From positions 44,316-108,315 of the forward strand of contig DAISGD010000005.1 of the NCBI GenBank assembly GCA_036823295.1: a stretch of DNA of 64,000 nt, written 5' to 3'. Made by a program: the position numbers and the translations under genes. A model generated the notes under the pieces. That model was not told the origin of the DNA. It searched no databases and was given only the letters and a program-made list of their open reading frames with translations. This stretch comes from UBA4742 sp002403895. GTDB taxonomy: Bacteria; Actinomycetota; Acidimicrobiia; Acidimicrobiales; Acidimicrobilacustridaceae. Shown here piece after piece: positions 1 through 8,544 of the stretch; position 1 is the stretch's first letter; the number at the start of each line of letters is the position of its first letter.

Positions 1-381
1 ACCGACCAGGTGATCTTCTCCTCCGGGAACGGGCCCGACCTGATCGAGGGCATCACCCCGACGACGGTGAAGCACGTTCGCATCCGCCTCTCCGACGGCA
101 GCACCTACCTGGCCCTGACCTACGACGTCGGGCGGGGTTGGCCCATCGCCATCTTCGTCCAGCCGGTGCCGATCATCCACGGCGACAACACGCCCACCGG
201 CCTGCATGCCGTGCACATCGACGGCCTGAGCGCCGACGGTGCCGTGTTGAACTCGGGCCCCTCGACGCTGGGGAACGGCGTCCCCTCCGGCATGGCCGGC
301 TACGAGTCGGTGTTCAGCTGCCACCCGAAGGACCCGACCAGGTACGTCTTCACCGACGACTGCGCCAAGGCCGGCGGGTGA
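1..381 (+). CDS. Hypothetical protein, C-terminal part (5' end outside window)
   Basis: The reading frame is already open at base 1 and ends with TGA at 379-381, so this is probably the 3' end of a longer gene; a GTG at position 10 could only start a 123-residue protein. The visible part has no motif I recognise. It is rich in beta-strand-like stretches and ends with two Cys 15 residues apart (FSCHPKDPTRY... DDC), which could form a disulfide in an exported domain. It runs convergently into deoC, with 9 bases between the two stops. Function not assigned. Confidence 0.6.
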   Translation, partial: TDQVIFSSGNGPDLIEGITPTTVKHVRIRLSDGSTYLALTYDVGRGWPIAIFVQPVPIIHGDNTPTGLHAVHIDGLSADGAVLNSGPSTLGNGVPSGMAGYESVFSCHPKDPTRYVFTDDCAKAGG

Positions 382-390
382 CCCAGGCGT

Positions 391-1071
391 CTAGAGCTGG
401 GGCAGATCGGCCAGGCCGTCGAGGATGTCTCGGGTGGCCGAGCAGCCGAGTCGGGTGGCCCCGGCGGTCAGCATGCCGAGTGCGGTGTGGGCGTCGCGGA
501 TCCCGCCGGAGGCCTTGACCCCCACCGGCCTGCCGGCGGCTCCCGCCACCGCGGCGAGGGCTTCGACGGCCGCCTGGGTGGCGCCGCCGGCCGGGTGGAA
601 GCCCGTCGACGTCTTGAGGTAGTCGGCCCCGCTCTCCACCGCGGCCCGGGCTACCTCGTCCAGCTCGGCGGGGCTGAGGGCCGCCGACTCGACGATAACC
701 TTGAGCGTGCCCTGCACCGCGGCGCGCACCTCGGCCACATCGGCGCTCACGCCGGCCCAGTCGTGGCTCTTGGCCCGCCCTAGATCGATGACCATGTCGA
801 GTTCGGTGGCGCCCTCCATCTCCGCCCAGTTCGCTTCCGCCGCCTTCACCCCGCTCACGTGGGCGCCGGACGGGAAGCCGATCACGGTGCACACGGCGAA
901 CGTCCGACCCGCATACGCCGCCACTGGCCGCACCATGGTGGGCGACACGCACACCGCAGCCACCCCCAGGTCGGCCCCCTCCCGGCACAGCGCCTCCACC
1001 TCGTCGGCGGTCGCGTCGGGGCGCAACAGCGTGTGGTCGATGCAGGCGGCCAGCTCCGCCGGGGTAATCAC
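391..1071 (-). CDS. deoC: Deoxyribose-phosphate aldolase
   Basis: Cytoplasmic class I aldolase cleaving 2-deoxy-D-ribose 5-phosphate to glyceraldehyde 3-phosphate and acetaldehyde in deoxynucleoside catabolism. The 226 residues match the usual short DeoC length. The Schiff-base lysine is K153 in YLKTSTGF, the second active-site lysine K186 in GVKASGG, and the acidic partner D92 in LDMVID. It starts with GTG at 1071-1069, and the GTGA overlaps the stop of the upstream purine nucleoside phosphorylase, so the two are translationally coupled. Together they turn deoxynucleosides into free base and central carbon intermediates. Confidence 0.96.
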   Translation of the reverse strand: MITPAELAACIDHTLLRPDATADEVEALCREGADLGVAAVCVSPTMVRPVAAYAGRTFAVCTVIGFPSGAHVSGVKAAEANWAEMEGATELDMVIDLGRAKSHDWAGVSADVAEVRAAVQGTLKVIVESAALSPAELDEVARAAVESGADYLKTSTGFHPAGGATQAAVEALAAVAGAAGRPVGVKASGGIRDAHTALGMLTAGATRLGCSATRDILDGLADLPQL

Positions 1072-1904
1072 GAATGGTCCCGGTGGCAGGCGAGGGGGAG
1101 GAAGGTGTTCAGGAAGGTCACGATGTCGGCGGCCGCGGCCTGGCCCACGGCCATCACCTCGGTATGCGAAAGCGGCTCGCCCAACCCGGCGGCTCGATTG
1201 GTGACGAGGCTCACGCCGGCCACCCGCACCCCCAGGTGGCGACAGGCAATCGTTTCGTTGGCCGTCGACATCCCCACCAGGTCGGCGCCCATTGCGGCCA
1301 GCATGCGGATCTCGGCTGGTGTCTCGTAGCTCGGTCCCGACAGCGCGGCGTAGACCCCCTCGGCCATGCCCGGCGAGACCTCGGCGGCCAGCGCTCGCAG
1401 TTCGGGATCGTAGGCGGCGCTGAGATCGACGAACGACGGTTGGGGTCCGTCGTGGGGACCGGTCAGCGCGTTGGCTCCCGACAGGTTGAGGTGGTCGGCG
1501 ATGCGCACCAGCGAACCGATGTCGAGGTCGGGGCGGATCCCCCCGGCGGCGTTGGTCAACACGGCGGTGTGCACCCCGGCCGCCGCCGCAACCCGCACCC
1601 CGTGACAGACCTGGTGGACGCTGTGGCCCTCGTAGAGGTGGACCCGGCCGGCCAGCACCAGCACGTCGTGGCCTCCCAGCCGTCCGGCGACGACGGTGCC
1701 GGCGTGGCCGGTCACCGCCGGGGTGGGGAAGCCGGGGAGCTCGGCCATGGGGATCTGCTCGGCGTCGGCGAGGGCGTCGGCGAAGGCGCCCAGACCCGAG
1801 CCGAGCACGACCACGGCGGCGAAACGATCCACGCCGGTACGGTCCCGGAGCGCGTTGGCATCGGCGGCGGCGCGGGCAAAAGGACCAAGAGCCGACGACG
1901 TCAC
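1068..1904 (-). CDS. punA: Purine nucleoside phosphorylase (trimeric PunA type)
   Basis: Phosphorolysis of purine (deoxy)nucleosides to free base and (deoxy)ribose 1-phosphate. Family signatures in order: VVLGSGLG near the N-terminus (phosphate loop), GRVHLYEGH, TNAAGGI, then GPSYETPAEIRM and GADLVGMST, which are typical of the trimeric PunA/XapA class. The frame is open upstream to 2267, but homology begins just after the GTG at 1904, giving 278 residues, normal for the family. It heads a two-gene operon with deoC and is divergent from a small HTH gene starting at 1948. Confidence 0.92.
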   Translation of the reverse strand: MTSSALGPFARAAADANALRDRTGVDRFAAVVVLGSGLGAFADALADAEQIPMAELPGFPTPAVTGHAGTVVAGRLGGHDVLVLAGRVHLYEGHSVHQVCHGVRVAAAAGVHTAVLTNAAGGIRPDLDIGSLVRIADHLNLSGANALTGPHDGPQPSFVDLSAAYDPELRALAAEVSPGMAEGVYAALSGPSYETPAEIRMLAAMGADLVGMSTANETIACRHLGVRVAGVSLVTNRAAGLGEPLSHTEVMAVGQAAAADIVTFLNTFLPLACHRDHS

Positions 1905-1934
1905 GGGGTCAGCCTGGCACAGGCCACAATTGTC

Positions 1935-1940
1935 TACCGT
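1935..1940 (+). promoter_or_regulatory. Candidate -10 box, leaderless HTH gene
   Basis: TACCGT followed by 7 nt and then ATG at 1948. No Shine-Dalgarno sequence precedes the ATG. The spacing fits a transcript beginning at or next to the start codon. Confidence 0.45.
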
Positions 1941-1947
1941 GACGAAG

Positions 1948-2307
1948 ATGGCCCACCCGCTGCTCGATGCCGTCCGGCCGATGGCCGACGCCATCGGGGC
2001 CGTCGTGGTGGGGCGCGACGATCTCGTCTCCGGCGACATCGAGTTGTGCTGGCAAGGTGAGCTCGTTGGTGGCGTGCGCCTGTCTGAGGGTGCTCGCGAC
2101 ATCGACTGGTACCTGGCCGGGGTGGAGCGCGAGTTGGGAGCGCCCCTGGCTGATCTCTCCCGGGAGGGCAAGCAGCGGGCCGTCAAGCTGCTCAACGAGC
2201 GGGGTGCGTTCCAACTGCGGCGGTCGGTCGAGCAGGTGGCCGAAGTCCTGGCCGTCAGCCGCTTCACCGTCTACAACTATCTGAACCGTCCCGAGGCGCA
2301 GGAGTGA
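1948..2307 (+). CDS. Small helix-turn-helix protein (DauR/YheO-type C-terminal HTH)
   Basis: 119 residues (122 if the in-frame GTG at 1939 is used). The C-terminal half reads REGKQRAVKLLNERGAF, then RRSVEQVAEVL and VSRFTVYNYL, which fits the HTH module at the end of YheO/DauR regulators. In those proteins a PAS-like ligand domain precedes the HTH; here only about 60 unrelated residues do. It is divergent from punA-deoC across a 43-base gap, so it may regulate that operon (inference from position). It faces the thiamine-binding-family gene, with 7 bases between the stops. Confidence 0.75.
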   Translation: MAHPLLDAVRPMADAIGAVVVGRDDLVSGDIELCWQGELVGGVRLSEGARDIDWYLAGVERELGAPLADLSREGKQRAVKLLNERGAFQLRRSVEQVAEVLAVSRFTVYNYLNRPEAQE

Positions 2308-2314
2308 CACATCT

Positions 2315-2554
2315 TCAGCCGTCGGCCAGGGACACCTGCACCGACACCCGGGTGGCACCCGCCTCCGCGGTGGCCACCAGCAGCTGGGCCAGGGCGTTGC
2401 TCACGACGGTCACGTCGCCGCGCACGCTGCTGCCGAACGGCCCGATCTCGGGCTCGAGGCCGGCGGCCCGGACCGCGTCGAGGGCGGCCTGCACATGGGC
2501 GCCGGGCGACCCCTCAACGAAGGGTTCGATGGTGAATTCGGCGACGACGTCCAT
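2315..2554 (-). CDS. MTH1187/YqgV (DUF77) thiamine-binding-family protein
   Basis: A 79-residue protein of the MTH1187/YqgV/YkoF-like ferredoxin-fold family, members of which bind thiamine or related pyrimidines. The pattern is VVAEFTIEPFVEGSPGAHVQ, a central GLEPEIGPFGSSVRGD segment, and a helix ending near VSVQVSL. I use ATG 2554 because GAGGT lies 10 nt upstream; a start at 2608 is also open and would overlap the preceding phosphoribosyltransferase gene. The true ligand is unknown. Its place behind a base-salvage gene is compatible with a pyrimidine-related role. Confidence 0.75.
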   Translation of the reverse strand: MDVVAEFTIEPFVEGSPGAHVQAALDAVRAAGLEPEIGPFGSSVRGDVTVVSNALAQLLVATAEAGATRVSVQVSLADG

Positions 2555-2591
2555 GGCGGCGATGACCTCGACAGCGACCGGTACCGGCCCG

Positions 2592-3107
2592 TCAGCCCTG
2601 CGCCTCATCGGGCGAGACCAGCGGCTCTTCGGCCGACCACGGGAAGGTGATCCAGTCGTCGGTGGTGCGCCACACGTAGGTGGGATCGATGATGGACCGC
2701 GACTTTTTGTAGAGCACGGCCGAGCGGGCTTCTTTCACGTGGTCGTGGATGATTCGGTGCACCATGGACAGGGTGTCGCCGGTGTCGGCCACGTCGTCGG
2801 CGATGAGCACGTTCAGGTCACGCACCGCCACGAGATCGGGCATGGGTGGCAACACCACCGGGACATCGAGGCGGGTGTCGATGCCGGTGTAGTACTCGAC
2901 CGAGATGGCAAAGCAGTTCTTGACCGCCAGGGCGTAGGCCAAGGCACCGGTCACGGTGAGCCCGCCCCGGGCAATGGCCAACACGATGTCGGGCCGGAAG
3001 CCGCTGTCGACCACCTGAGCAGCCAACTCTCGGGCGGCGACCCCGAACCGCTCGTAGGTGAGCACCTCGCGCTCGACATTTGCGGAGGCGTCATACAGGT
3101 CGTCCAT
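2592..3107 (-). CDS. Phosphoribosyltransferase (xanthine/hypoxanthine type)
   Basis: A 171-residue type I phosphoribosyltransferase. The PRPP-binding motif is VLIADDVADTGDTL, preceded by PDIVLAIARGGL, the loop-I region. It probably converts a purine base plus PRPP to the nucleotide, complementing the nearby nucleoside phosphorylase; the exact base cannot be read from sequence. I choose ATG 3107 because a TAGGGT box lies 7 nt upstream; a GTG at 3116 would overlap that box. It is divergent from the hydantoinase at 3152. Confidence 0.85.
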   Translation of the reverse strand: MDDLYDASANVEREVLTYERFGVAARELAAQVVDSGFRPDIVLAIARGGLTVTGALAYALAVKNCFAISVEYYTGIDTRLDVPVVLPPMPDLVAVRDLNVLIADDVADTGDTLSMVHRIIHDHVKEARSAVLYKKSRSIIDPTYVWRTTDDWITFPWSAEEPLVSPDEAQG

Positions 3108-3114
3108 CGGCCGC

Positions 3115-3120
3115 ACCCTA
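3115..3120 (-). promoter_or_regulatory. Candidate -10 box, leaderless phosphoribosyltransferase
   Basis: On the minus strand TAGGGT is followed by 7 nt and then ATG 3107. The same TAGGGT occurs 6-7 nt before the starts at 9458, 38040, 50880 and 53404. Confidence 0.55.
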
Positions 3121-3151
3121 GCGGTGGCAGTGGCAGCTCGGTCGCCCGGCC

Positions 3152-4534
3152 GTGCTGATCACCGGCGGGACCGTGGTCGATGTGGCCGGCCACCGCCGTG
3201 CCGATGTGCGGATCGGTCCTGATGGGCACATCGCCGAGGTGGGCGGCGGACTCACGCCCACCGATGCCGACGACCACGTCGACGCCACCGGGCTGTTGGT
3301 GGTGCCGGGCGGGGTGGATGCCCACACCCACCTGCACCTGCACGTGGGGTCGGTGTCGGTGAGCGATGACTTCACCACCGGCACGGCGGCGGCGGCCGTG
3401 GGTGGGACGACGACGGTCATCGAATATGTGACCACGGCCCGGGGTCAGCGCCCCCTCGATGCCCTGGCCCGCTGGCAGGCGGAGGCCGAGCCGGCGGCCA
3501 TCGACTACGGCTTCCACATGACGTTCACCGAGGCGGTGGCCGAGGGTGACGTGGCCGACTGCGTCGAGCGCGGCATCACCTCATTCAAGCTCTACATGGC
3601 CTACCCGGATTCACTCATGGTGGACGACGCCGTGATCGACGACGTGTTGCGCCACACCGGGCGCCACGGGGGACTGGTCGCCATCCACGCCGAGAACGGC
3701 AACGCCATCGCCACGATGCAGCAGGCGGCGCTGCGGGCCGGCCACACCGGCGTCATCGAACACTCCCGGACCCGGCCGGCCGAGGTCGAGGGGGAAGCGA
3801 CGGCGCGCGCCGCGGTGCTGGCCGAGCAGCGTGAGGCCCCCATCTATGTCGTGCACGTGAGCTCGGCACCGGCCCTGGCCGCCATCCGCGCCGCCCAGGA
3901 ACGGGGCGTGACCATCCTGGCCGAGACCTGCCCCCAGTACCTGACCCTCGACGTGGGTCGCCTCGACGGCCCTGACGCCGAGAACTTCGTGTGCACCCCG
4001 CCGTTGCGCGACCCGTGGCACCGCGAGGAGCTGTGGGAGGGCCTCAGCCAGGGCTACATCCACACGGTGGCCACCGACCACTGCCCGTTCTGGATGCACG
4101 ATCGCCGGGCGGGAACGTCCGGGCGTGCCGAGGGCTGGGCCGATTTCACCGAGATTCCGGGCGGGCTGCCGGGCATCGAGACCCGCCTGGCGCTGGTGTG
4201 GGCCGGCGTGCGGGCCGGCCATATCAACGAGGTCGATTGGGTGCGCCTGTGTGCGGAGGCCCCGGCCCGTACGTTCGGCCTCTGGCCTCGCAAGGGCAAT
4301 CTCCAGGTGGGGGCGGACGCCGACGTGGTGGTGTGGGACCCACTTCGCTCCCAGTCGCTCGACGCCGCCGCTCTCCACATGCGCACCGACCACTCGCCCT
4401 ACGCGGGTATGACCGCCACCGGATGGCCAGTGCTGGTGCTGTCTCGGGGCCGCGTCGTGGCCCGCGACGGTCGCTTCACCGGTGTAGCCGGCTGGGGTCG
4501 CTACCTGGCCCGTGACCAGGTGTGGTTCTCATGA
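3152..4534 (+). CDS. Dihydropyrimidinase / D-hydantoinase family amidohydrolase
   Basis: 460-residue cyclic-amide hydrolase of the binuclear-metal amidohydrolase superfamily. It probably opens dihydropyrimidine or 5-substituted hydantoin rings. Metal-binding features are visible: HTHLHL (the HxH pair), SFKLYMAYP carrying the lysine that is carboxylated in this family, AIHAEN, VVHVSSA and ATDHCPF (final Asp). CTPPLR before the last motif is also typical of hydantoinases. It starts with GTG. The stop overlaps the next gene as ATGA, so it is coupled to the CNNM proteins although no functional link is obvious. Confidence 0.88.
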   Translation: MLITGGTVVDVAGHRRADVRIGPDGHIAEVGGGLTPTDADDHVDATGLLVVPGGVDAHTHLHLHVGSVSVSDDFTTGTAAAAVGGTTTVIEYVTTARGQRPLDALARWQAEAEPAAIDYGFHMTFTEAVAEGDVADCVERGITSFKLYMAYPDSLMVDDAVIDDVLRHTGRHGGLVAIHAENGNAIATMQQAALRAGHTGVIEHSRTRPAEVEGEATARAAVLAEQREAPIYVVHVSSAPALAAIRAAQERGVTILAETCPQYLTLDVGRLDGPDAENFVCTPPLRDPWHREELWEGLSQGYIHTVATDHCPFWMHDRRAGTSGRAEGWADFTEIPGGLPGIETRLALVWAGVRAGHINEVDWVRLCAEAPARTFGLWPRKGNLQVGADADVVVWDPLRSQSLDAAALHMRTDHSPYAGMTATGWPVLVLSRGRVVARDGRFTGVAGWGRYLARDQVWFS

Positions 4535-5937
4535 GCACCGCGCTGGGGCTGGCGGCCATCGTGGTGCTCATCGCCGTCACCGGCGTGTTCGTGGCCGCCG
4601 AGTTCGGACTGGTGGCGGCCGATCGCAGCCGCATCGCCACCTTGGCCGACGGCGGCTCTCGCCGGGCCCGGCTCGTGCGGTCACTGCTCTCCAAGTTGTC
4701 GTTCCAGCTCTCGGGCGCGCAGCTCGGCATCACGGTGACCTCCCTGGTGCTGGGCTTCCTCGCCGAGCCGATCCTGGCCCAGCTCATCGAGCCCCTGCTC
4801 GAGCCGTTGCTGGGGGAGCGGCTCGTGCGCGGCGTGTCCATCGCCATTGCCTTGGCCCTGGCCACGGTGTTCCAGATGGTGCTGGGCGAGCTGATCCCCA
4901 AGACGGTAGCCATTGCCAAGCCCGAGACCACGGTGTTGCTTTTAGCCCCGTTCCTTCAGCTCTACGCCACGGTGTTCGGCCCCATCATCCGCCTGCTCAA
5001 CGCGGCCGCCAACTGGACCGTTCGTCGCCTGGGCATCGAGCCCCGCGAGGAGCTGGAGGCGGTGCGCTCCCTGCCCGAACTGGCCCGGCTGCTGGAGGCG
5101 TCGGTGGAGGAGGGCACGATCGGCGACACCGCTTCCACCCTGTTCACCCGGTCGGTGCGCTTTGCCGACAAGACGGCGGCCGATGCGCTGGTGCCGCGGG
5201 TGTCGGTGTCGGCGTTGGCGGTGGACGATCACGTGGCGGATCTGGTCGACTTGGCCGGAATCACCGGCTTCTCCCGGTTCCCGGTGTACGGGGCTGACCT
5301 CGATGACATCGTCGGGGTGGTGCTGGTCAAGTCGGTGCACTCCCTGGCGCCCGACGAGCGCGCCACCACCCCGGTGCGGGACCTCATGAGCGAGGTCATG
5401 GCCGTGCCCGAGACCCGGTCCCTGCAGGCGCTCCTGGCCGACATGCGCGACCGCCGCAATCACCTGGCGGTGGTGGTCGACGAGTACGGCGGCACCGCCG
5501 GCATCATCACTCTGGAGGACGTGGTCGAGGAGATCGTCGGCGAGATCGACGACGAGTACGACCCGCGGGAGCCACGACTGACCGAGGTGCCCCGCGGCGT
5601 CGGGCCTTGGCTGGTGCCCGGCACCCTGCACCCTGACGAGGTGGTCGACGCCACCGGCTTCGAGATGCCCGAGGGGGAGTACGAGACGCTGGCCGGGTTC
5701 GTGCTCGACCAACTCGGTCGCATCCCCGCGGAGGGGGACAAGTTCACCTATGCCCACCATCGCGTCGAGGTGGAGGGGATGGACAGCCTGCGGGTGGCCA
5801 TGGTGCGACTCACCCGGCTCGACGACGACGAGTCCCGTGACGACGAGTCCCGTGACGACGAGCCGCGTGACGACGAGCCGCGTGACGACGAGCCGCGTGA
5901 CGACGGCGAGGCGTCCTCTGGAAGGGCCGGGTCATGA
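4531..5937 (+). CDS. CNNM/CBS-domain membrane transporter (hemolysin C/CorB-like)
   Basis: 468-residue inner-membrane protein of the CNNM/CorB family, members of which are linked to Mg2+ or other divalent-cation efflux. Order: CNNM transmembrane domain (about residues 1-180, with the QLSGAQLGIT and LGELIPKTVA signatures), a CBS pair (about 200-330, ending VVVDEYGGTAGIITLEDVVEEIVGEI), then a CorC/HlyC domain (about 340-425). The tail is an unusual Asp-rich repeat, five copies of DDE(S/P)R. Start ATG 4531 overlaps the hydantoinase stop. Confidence 0.9.
   Translation: MSTALGLAAIVVLIAVTGVFVAAEFGLVAADRSRIATLADGGSRRARLVRSLLSKLSFQLSGAQLGITVTSLVLGFLAEPILAQLIEPLLEPLLGERLVRGVSIAIALALATVFQMVLGELIPKTVAIAKPETTVLLLAPFLQLYATVFGPIIRLLNAAANWTVRRLGIEPREELEAVRSLPELARLLEASVEEGTIGDTASTLFTRSVRFADKTAADALVPRVSVSALAVDDHVADLVDLAGITGFSRFPVYGADLDDIVGVVLVKSVHSLAPDERATTPVRDLMSEVMAVPETRSLQALLADMRDRRNHLAVVVDEYGGTAGIITLEDVVEEIVGEIDDEYDPREPRLTEVPRGVGPWLVPGTLHPDEVVDATGFEMPEGEYETLAGFVLDQLGRIPAEGDKFTYAHHRVEVEGMDSLRVAMVRLTRLDDDESRDDESRDDEPRDDEPRDDEPRDDGEASSGRAGS
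5824..5898 (+). repeat. Five 15-bp tandem repeats encoding DDE(S/P)R
   Basis: Unit GACGACGAGTCCCGT twice, then GACGACGAGCCGCGT three times, in frame at the 3' end of the CNNM gene. Because the unit is a multiple of three, slippage would change tail length without a frameshift. Confidence 0.95.
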
Positions 5938-6974
5938 GCGGTTGGTCGGCGCTGGCCGTGTCCCTGCTGATGCTGGTGGTGAACGGGGTGTTCGTGGCCC
6001 TCGAGTTCTCCCTGGTGGCTTCGCGTCGCACCAAGTTGGAGGAGCTGGCCGCCGGGGGATCGAACGCTGCGGGCCGGGCCCTTGACGCCTCCGGAGACCT
6101 GTCGCTGCAGCTGGCCGGTTTCCAGCTGGGCATCACCATGGCCTCGCTGACCCTCGGTCTCGTGGGCGAGCCGGCCATGGCGCACTTCCTCGAACCGGCG
6201 GTGGAGGCGATCGGGCTGTCGGGCGGCGCGGCCCGCACCGTCGCCGGTGTGATCGGCCTGGCGATCGTGGTGTTCCTCCATCTGGTGGTGGGCGAGCTGG
6301 TGCCCAAGAGCGTCGCCATGGCTGAGCCCGAACGAACCCTGCGCTGGCTGTCGGCACCCAACGCCGCCTACCTCTTCGTCTTCCGGCCGGTGATCAGGGT
6401 GCTCAACGCCATGAGCAACATCGGTGTCCGGGCATTCGGGGTTCAGGTGCGGGACGAGCTGTCGAGCACGCCCACTGCTGAGGAGCTCACGGTCATGCTG
6501 GGAGCGTCACGGGACGAGGGCCTGATCGAGGACTTCGCCCACGAGTTGCTCACCGGCGTGCTCGATTTCGGGGGGCGCGACGTGGGTTCGGTCATGGCCC
6601 CGCGCCACGAGATCCGGGCCATCGGGGTGGACACCACGGTGCGCCAGGCCGAGGCCCTCGTGATCGACAGCGGCCACTCGCGCCTGCCCATGCAGGGGCC
6701 GGGCGGGCTGGACGAGGTCCTCGGCTTCGTCCACGCCAAGGACCTGCTGACCATGCCCCCGGTGGCAGCCAACCGACCGGTGCCGCTGCGCCTGGTGCGC
6801 AGCATGTTGGTGGTGCCGGCCGACCGTTCGCTGGAGGATCTGCTGTTGGCCATGCGCCGCGCCCGGGTCCACTTCGCCCTGGTGACCGCGGCCGACGGGA
6901 CCACCGCCGGCATCGTCACCCTCGAAGATCTCCTCGAAGAGCTGGTAGGCGACATCCTCGATGAGTCCGACTAG
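5934..6974 (+). CDS. Second CNNM/CBS-domain membrane protein, shorter
   Basis: 346-residue paralogue of the preceding gene, coupled to it by an ATGA overlap. It has the CNNM membrane domain (QLAGFQLGITMASLTLG, VGELVPKSVAM) and a CBS pair ending TTAGIVTLEDLLEELVGDI. It stops there, so the C-terminal CorC/HlyC domain present in its neighbour is absent. Such tandem pairs of one long and one short CNNM protein are common in actinobacteria and may work as heteromers (inference). Cation specificity cannot be deduced. Confidence 0.88.
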   Translation: MSGWSALAVSLLMLVVNGVFVALEFSLVASRRTKLEELAAGGSNAAGRALDASGDLSLQLAGFQLGITMASLTLGLVGEPAMAHFLEPAVEAIGLSGGAARTVAGVIGLAIVVFLHLVVGELVPKSVAMAEPERTLRWLSAPNAAYLFVFRPVIRVLNAMSNIGVRAFGVQVRDELSSTPTAEELTVMLGASRDEGLIEDFAHELLTGVLDFGGRDVGSVMAPRHEIRAIGVDTTVRQAEALVIDSGHSRLPMQGPGGLDEVLGFVHAKDLLTMPPVAANRPVPLRLVRSMLVVPADRSLEDLLLAMRRARVHFALVTAADGTTAGIVTLEDLLEELVGDILDESD

Positions 6975-7050
6975 CAGCCGCTCTCCGCGTTGTGGCGTCA
7001 GTTCTGCCTGGCGAGAGCGGGAAGAATCAGGGGTCAAAAGCTGGGCGCGG

Positions 7051-7056
7051 TAGCTT
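7051..7056 (+). promoter_or_regulatory. Candidate -10 box before the APH-like gene
   Basis: TAGCTT followed by 8 nt and then GTG 7065; no Shine-Dalgarno sequence. Confidence 0.35.
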
Positions 7057-7064
7057 CGGCGGCG

Positions 7065-8465
7065 GTGGCAGACCCTGACGACATCGACGTGCGGTTGGCC
7101 GCCTTCCTCGAGGGTGCCCTCGGGCGCGACGGTCTCGAGGTGCTCCACCTCCGTCGCCTGTCGGGCGGGGCGTCGCGGGAGACCTGGTCCTTCGATCTGC
7201 TCGACGCGATCACCGGCACGACCGAGCGGCTGATCCTCCAGCGGGTGCGGCCGGGGGTGGTGGGCGGCAACGCGGTGATGGAGGGCGAGGCCACACTGCT
7301 GGGCGCCGCGGGGGAGCGGGGTGTCCCGGTGGCCCCGGTCTTAGCCGCCTCCAATGACGACTCGGTGGTGGGTTCGCCGTTCCTGGTCATGGGATGGATC
7401 GAGGGGGAGACCATCGCCCGGCGCATCTTGCGCGACGACGAGTTCGCCGCCGCTCGCTCCGTGCTGGTGGGTCAGTGCGCCCGGGCCTTGGCCGCCATCC
7501 ACTCGGTGGCGGTCACGGACGGTCCCCACCTGCGGGCCCAGGAACCAGTCGGCCAGTTGCGAGATCTGATCGACGCCATGGGCCAACCCCACCCGGCCTT
7601 CGAGTTGGCGTTGCGCTGGCTCGACGAGCATCGTCCTCCCGACCGCCAGCCCACCGTCGTGCACGGCGACTTCCGCCTCGGCAACCTCATGGTGGGTGAG
7701 GACGGCCTGCGGGCGGTGCTCGACTGGGAGCTCGCCCACCTCGGCGACCCCATGGAGGATCTCGGTTGGCTGTGCGTCCGGGCCTGGCGTTTCGGGTCGG
7801 ACCTTCCGGTGGCGGGGCTGGGGGACTACGACGAGTTCTACGCCGCCTACGCCGACGCCTCCGGACGGGAGGTCGATCCCGAGGTCGTGCGTTGGTGGGA
7901 GGTGCTCGGCACCCTGCGTTGGGGGGTCATCTGCATCCTGCAGGCATCGAGCCACCTGTCGGGGGCCTCACGCTCGGTGGAGTTGGCCGCCATCGGCCGC
8001 CGCGTGTGCGAGAACGAGTACGACCTCCTCCGGCTCCTCGGCGCGGCCCAGCCACCGGGGCTCTCGATTGGTCGCCACGGCAAATCTGAGAGCGACCTGC
8101 ACGGCGCGCCGAGTGTGGCGGAGCTGGTGGAGGCCGTGCGGGAGTTCCTCGAGGGTGACGTCATGGCCGCCACCGAGGGACGGGTGCAGTTCCATGCCCG
8201 GGTCGCCGGCCGGGTGCTGGGCATGGTGGAGCGGGAGTTGGCGCAGGGTCCTGCGGCTCGACGCGAGCACGGAATGCGATTACGCGAGCTCGGCGTCAAC
8301 GACGACGCCGCCCTGGCTGCCGCTATCCGCTCCGGCGCGCTCGACGACCGGCTCGCCGAGGTCCGGTCCTCGGTCTGGCTGGACGTCCTGGCCAAGGTCC
8401 AGGTGGCCAACCCCGACTACCTGCTGCCCGAACACCGCCTGCCCGACCCGCCCACCTCCGCCTGA
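7065..8465 (+). CDS. APH-family phosphotransferase with C-terminal DUF6285-like domain
   Basis: 466 residues. The N-terminal part (to about residue 310) is an aminoglycoside-phosphotransferase/ACAD10-like kinase domain, with the catalytic loop VVHGDFRLGNLMV and metal-binding VLDWELAHLGDP. The remaining part (about 345-440) has the helical pattern seen after such kinases in actinobacteria, with VAGRVLGMVERELAQG near its centre; I assign it to the DUF6285 family from memory. Family members of the ACAD10 type are linked to acyl-CoA metabolism, and true antibiotic phosphorylation is unlikely. The start is GTG 7065; the frame is open further upstream but that part looks non-coding. Confidence 0.82.
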   Translation: MADPDDIDVRLAAFLEGALGRDGLEVLHLRRLSGGASRETWSFDLLDAITGTTERLILQRVRPGVVGGNAVMEGEATLLGAAGERGVPVAPVLAASNDDSVVGSPFLVMGWIEGETIARRILRDDEFAAARSVLVGQCARALAAIHSVAVTDGPHLRAQEPVGQLRDLIDAMGQPHPAFELALRWLDEHRPPDRQPTVVHGDFRLGNLMVGEDGLRAVLDWELAHLGDPMEDLGWLCVRAWRFGSDLPVAGLGDYDEFYAAYADASGREVDPEVVRWWEVLGTLRWGVICILQASSHLSGASRSVELAAIGRRVCENEYDLLRLLGAAQPPGLSIGRHGKSESDLHGAPSVAELVEAVREFLEGDVMAATEGRVQFHARVAGRVLGMVERELAQGPAARREHGMRLRELGVNDDAALAAAIRSGALDDRLAEVRSSVWLDVLAKVQVANPDYLLPEHRLPDPPTSA

Positions 8466-8468
8466 CCG

Positions 8469-8515
8469 ACCTTGCGTGCCAGCCACGCGGAATCCGCCGG
8501 TGTGACACGCAAGGT
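8469..8515. terminator. Inverted repeat between convergent genes
   Basis: ACCTTGCGTG (8469-8478) and its exact complement CACGCAAGGT (8506-8515) enclose 27 bases. It lies between the convergent ends at 8465 (+) and 8545 (-), so it may end transcription in both directions. There is no U-tract. Confidence 0.5.
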
Positions 8516-8544
8516 GGGCGAAGGGCAGGGAGGCGGCGAGTGGA

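Noticed and set aside
7065..8465. Aminoglycoside resistance gene
   Set aside because: The APH fold is shared by many kinases; the ACAD10-like sequence and extra C-terminal domain do not suggest antibiotic modification.
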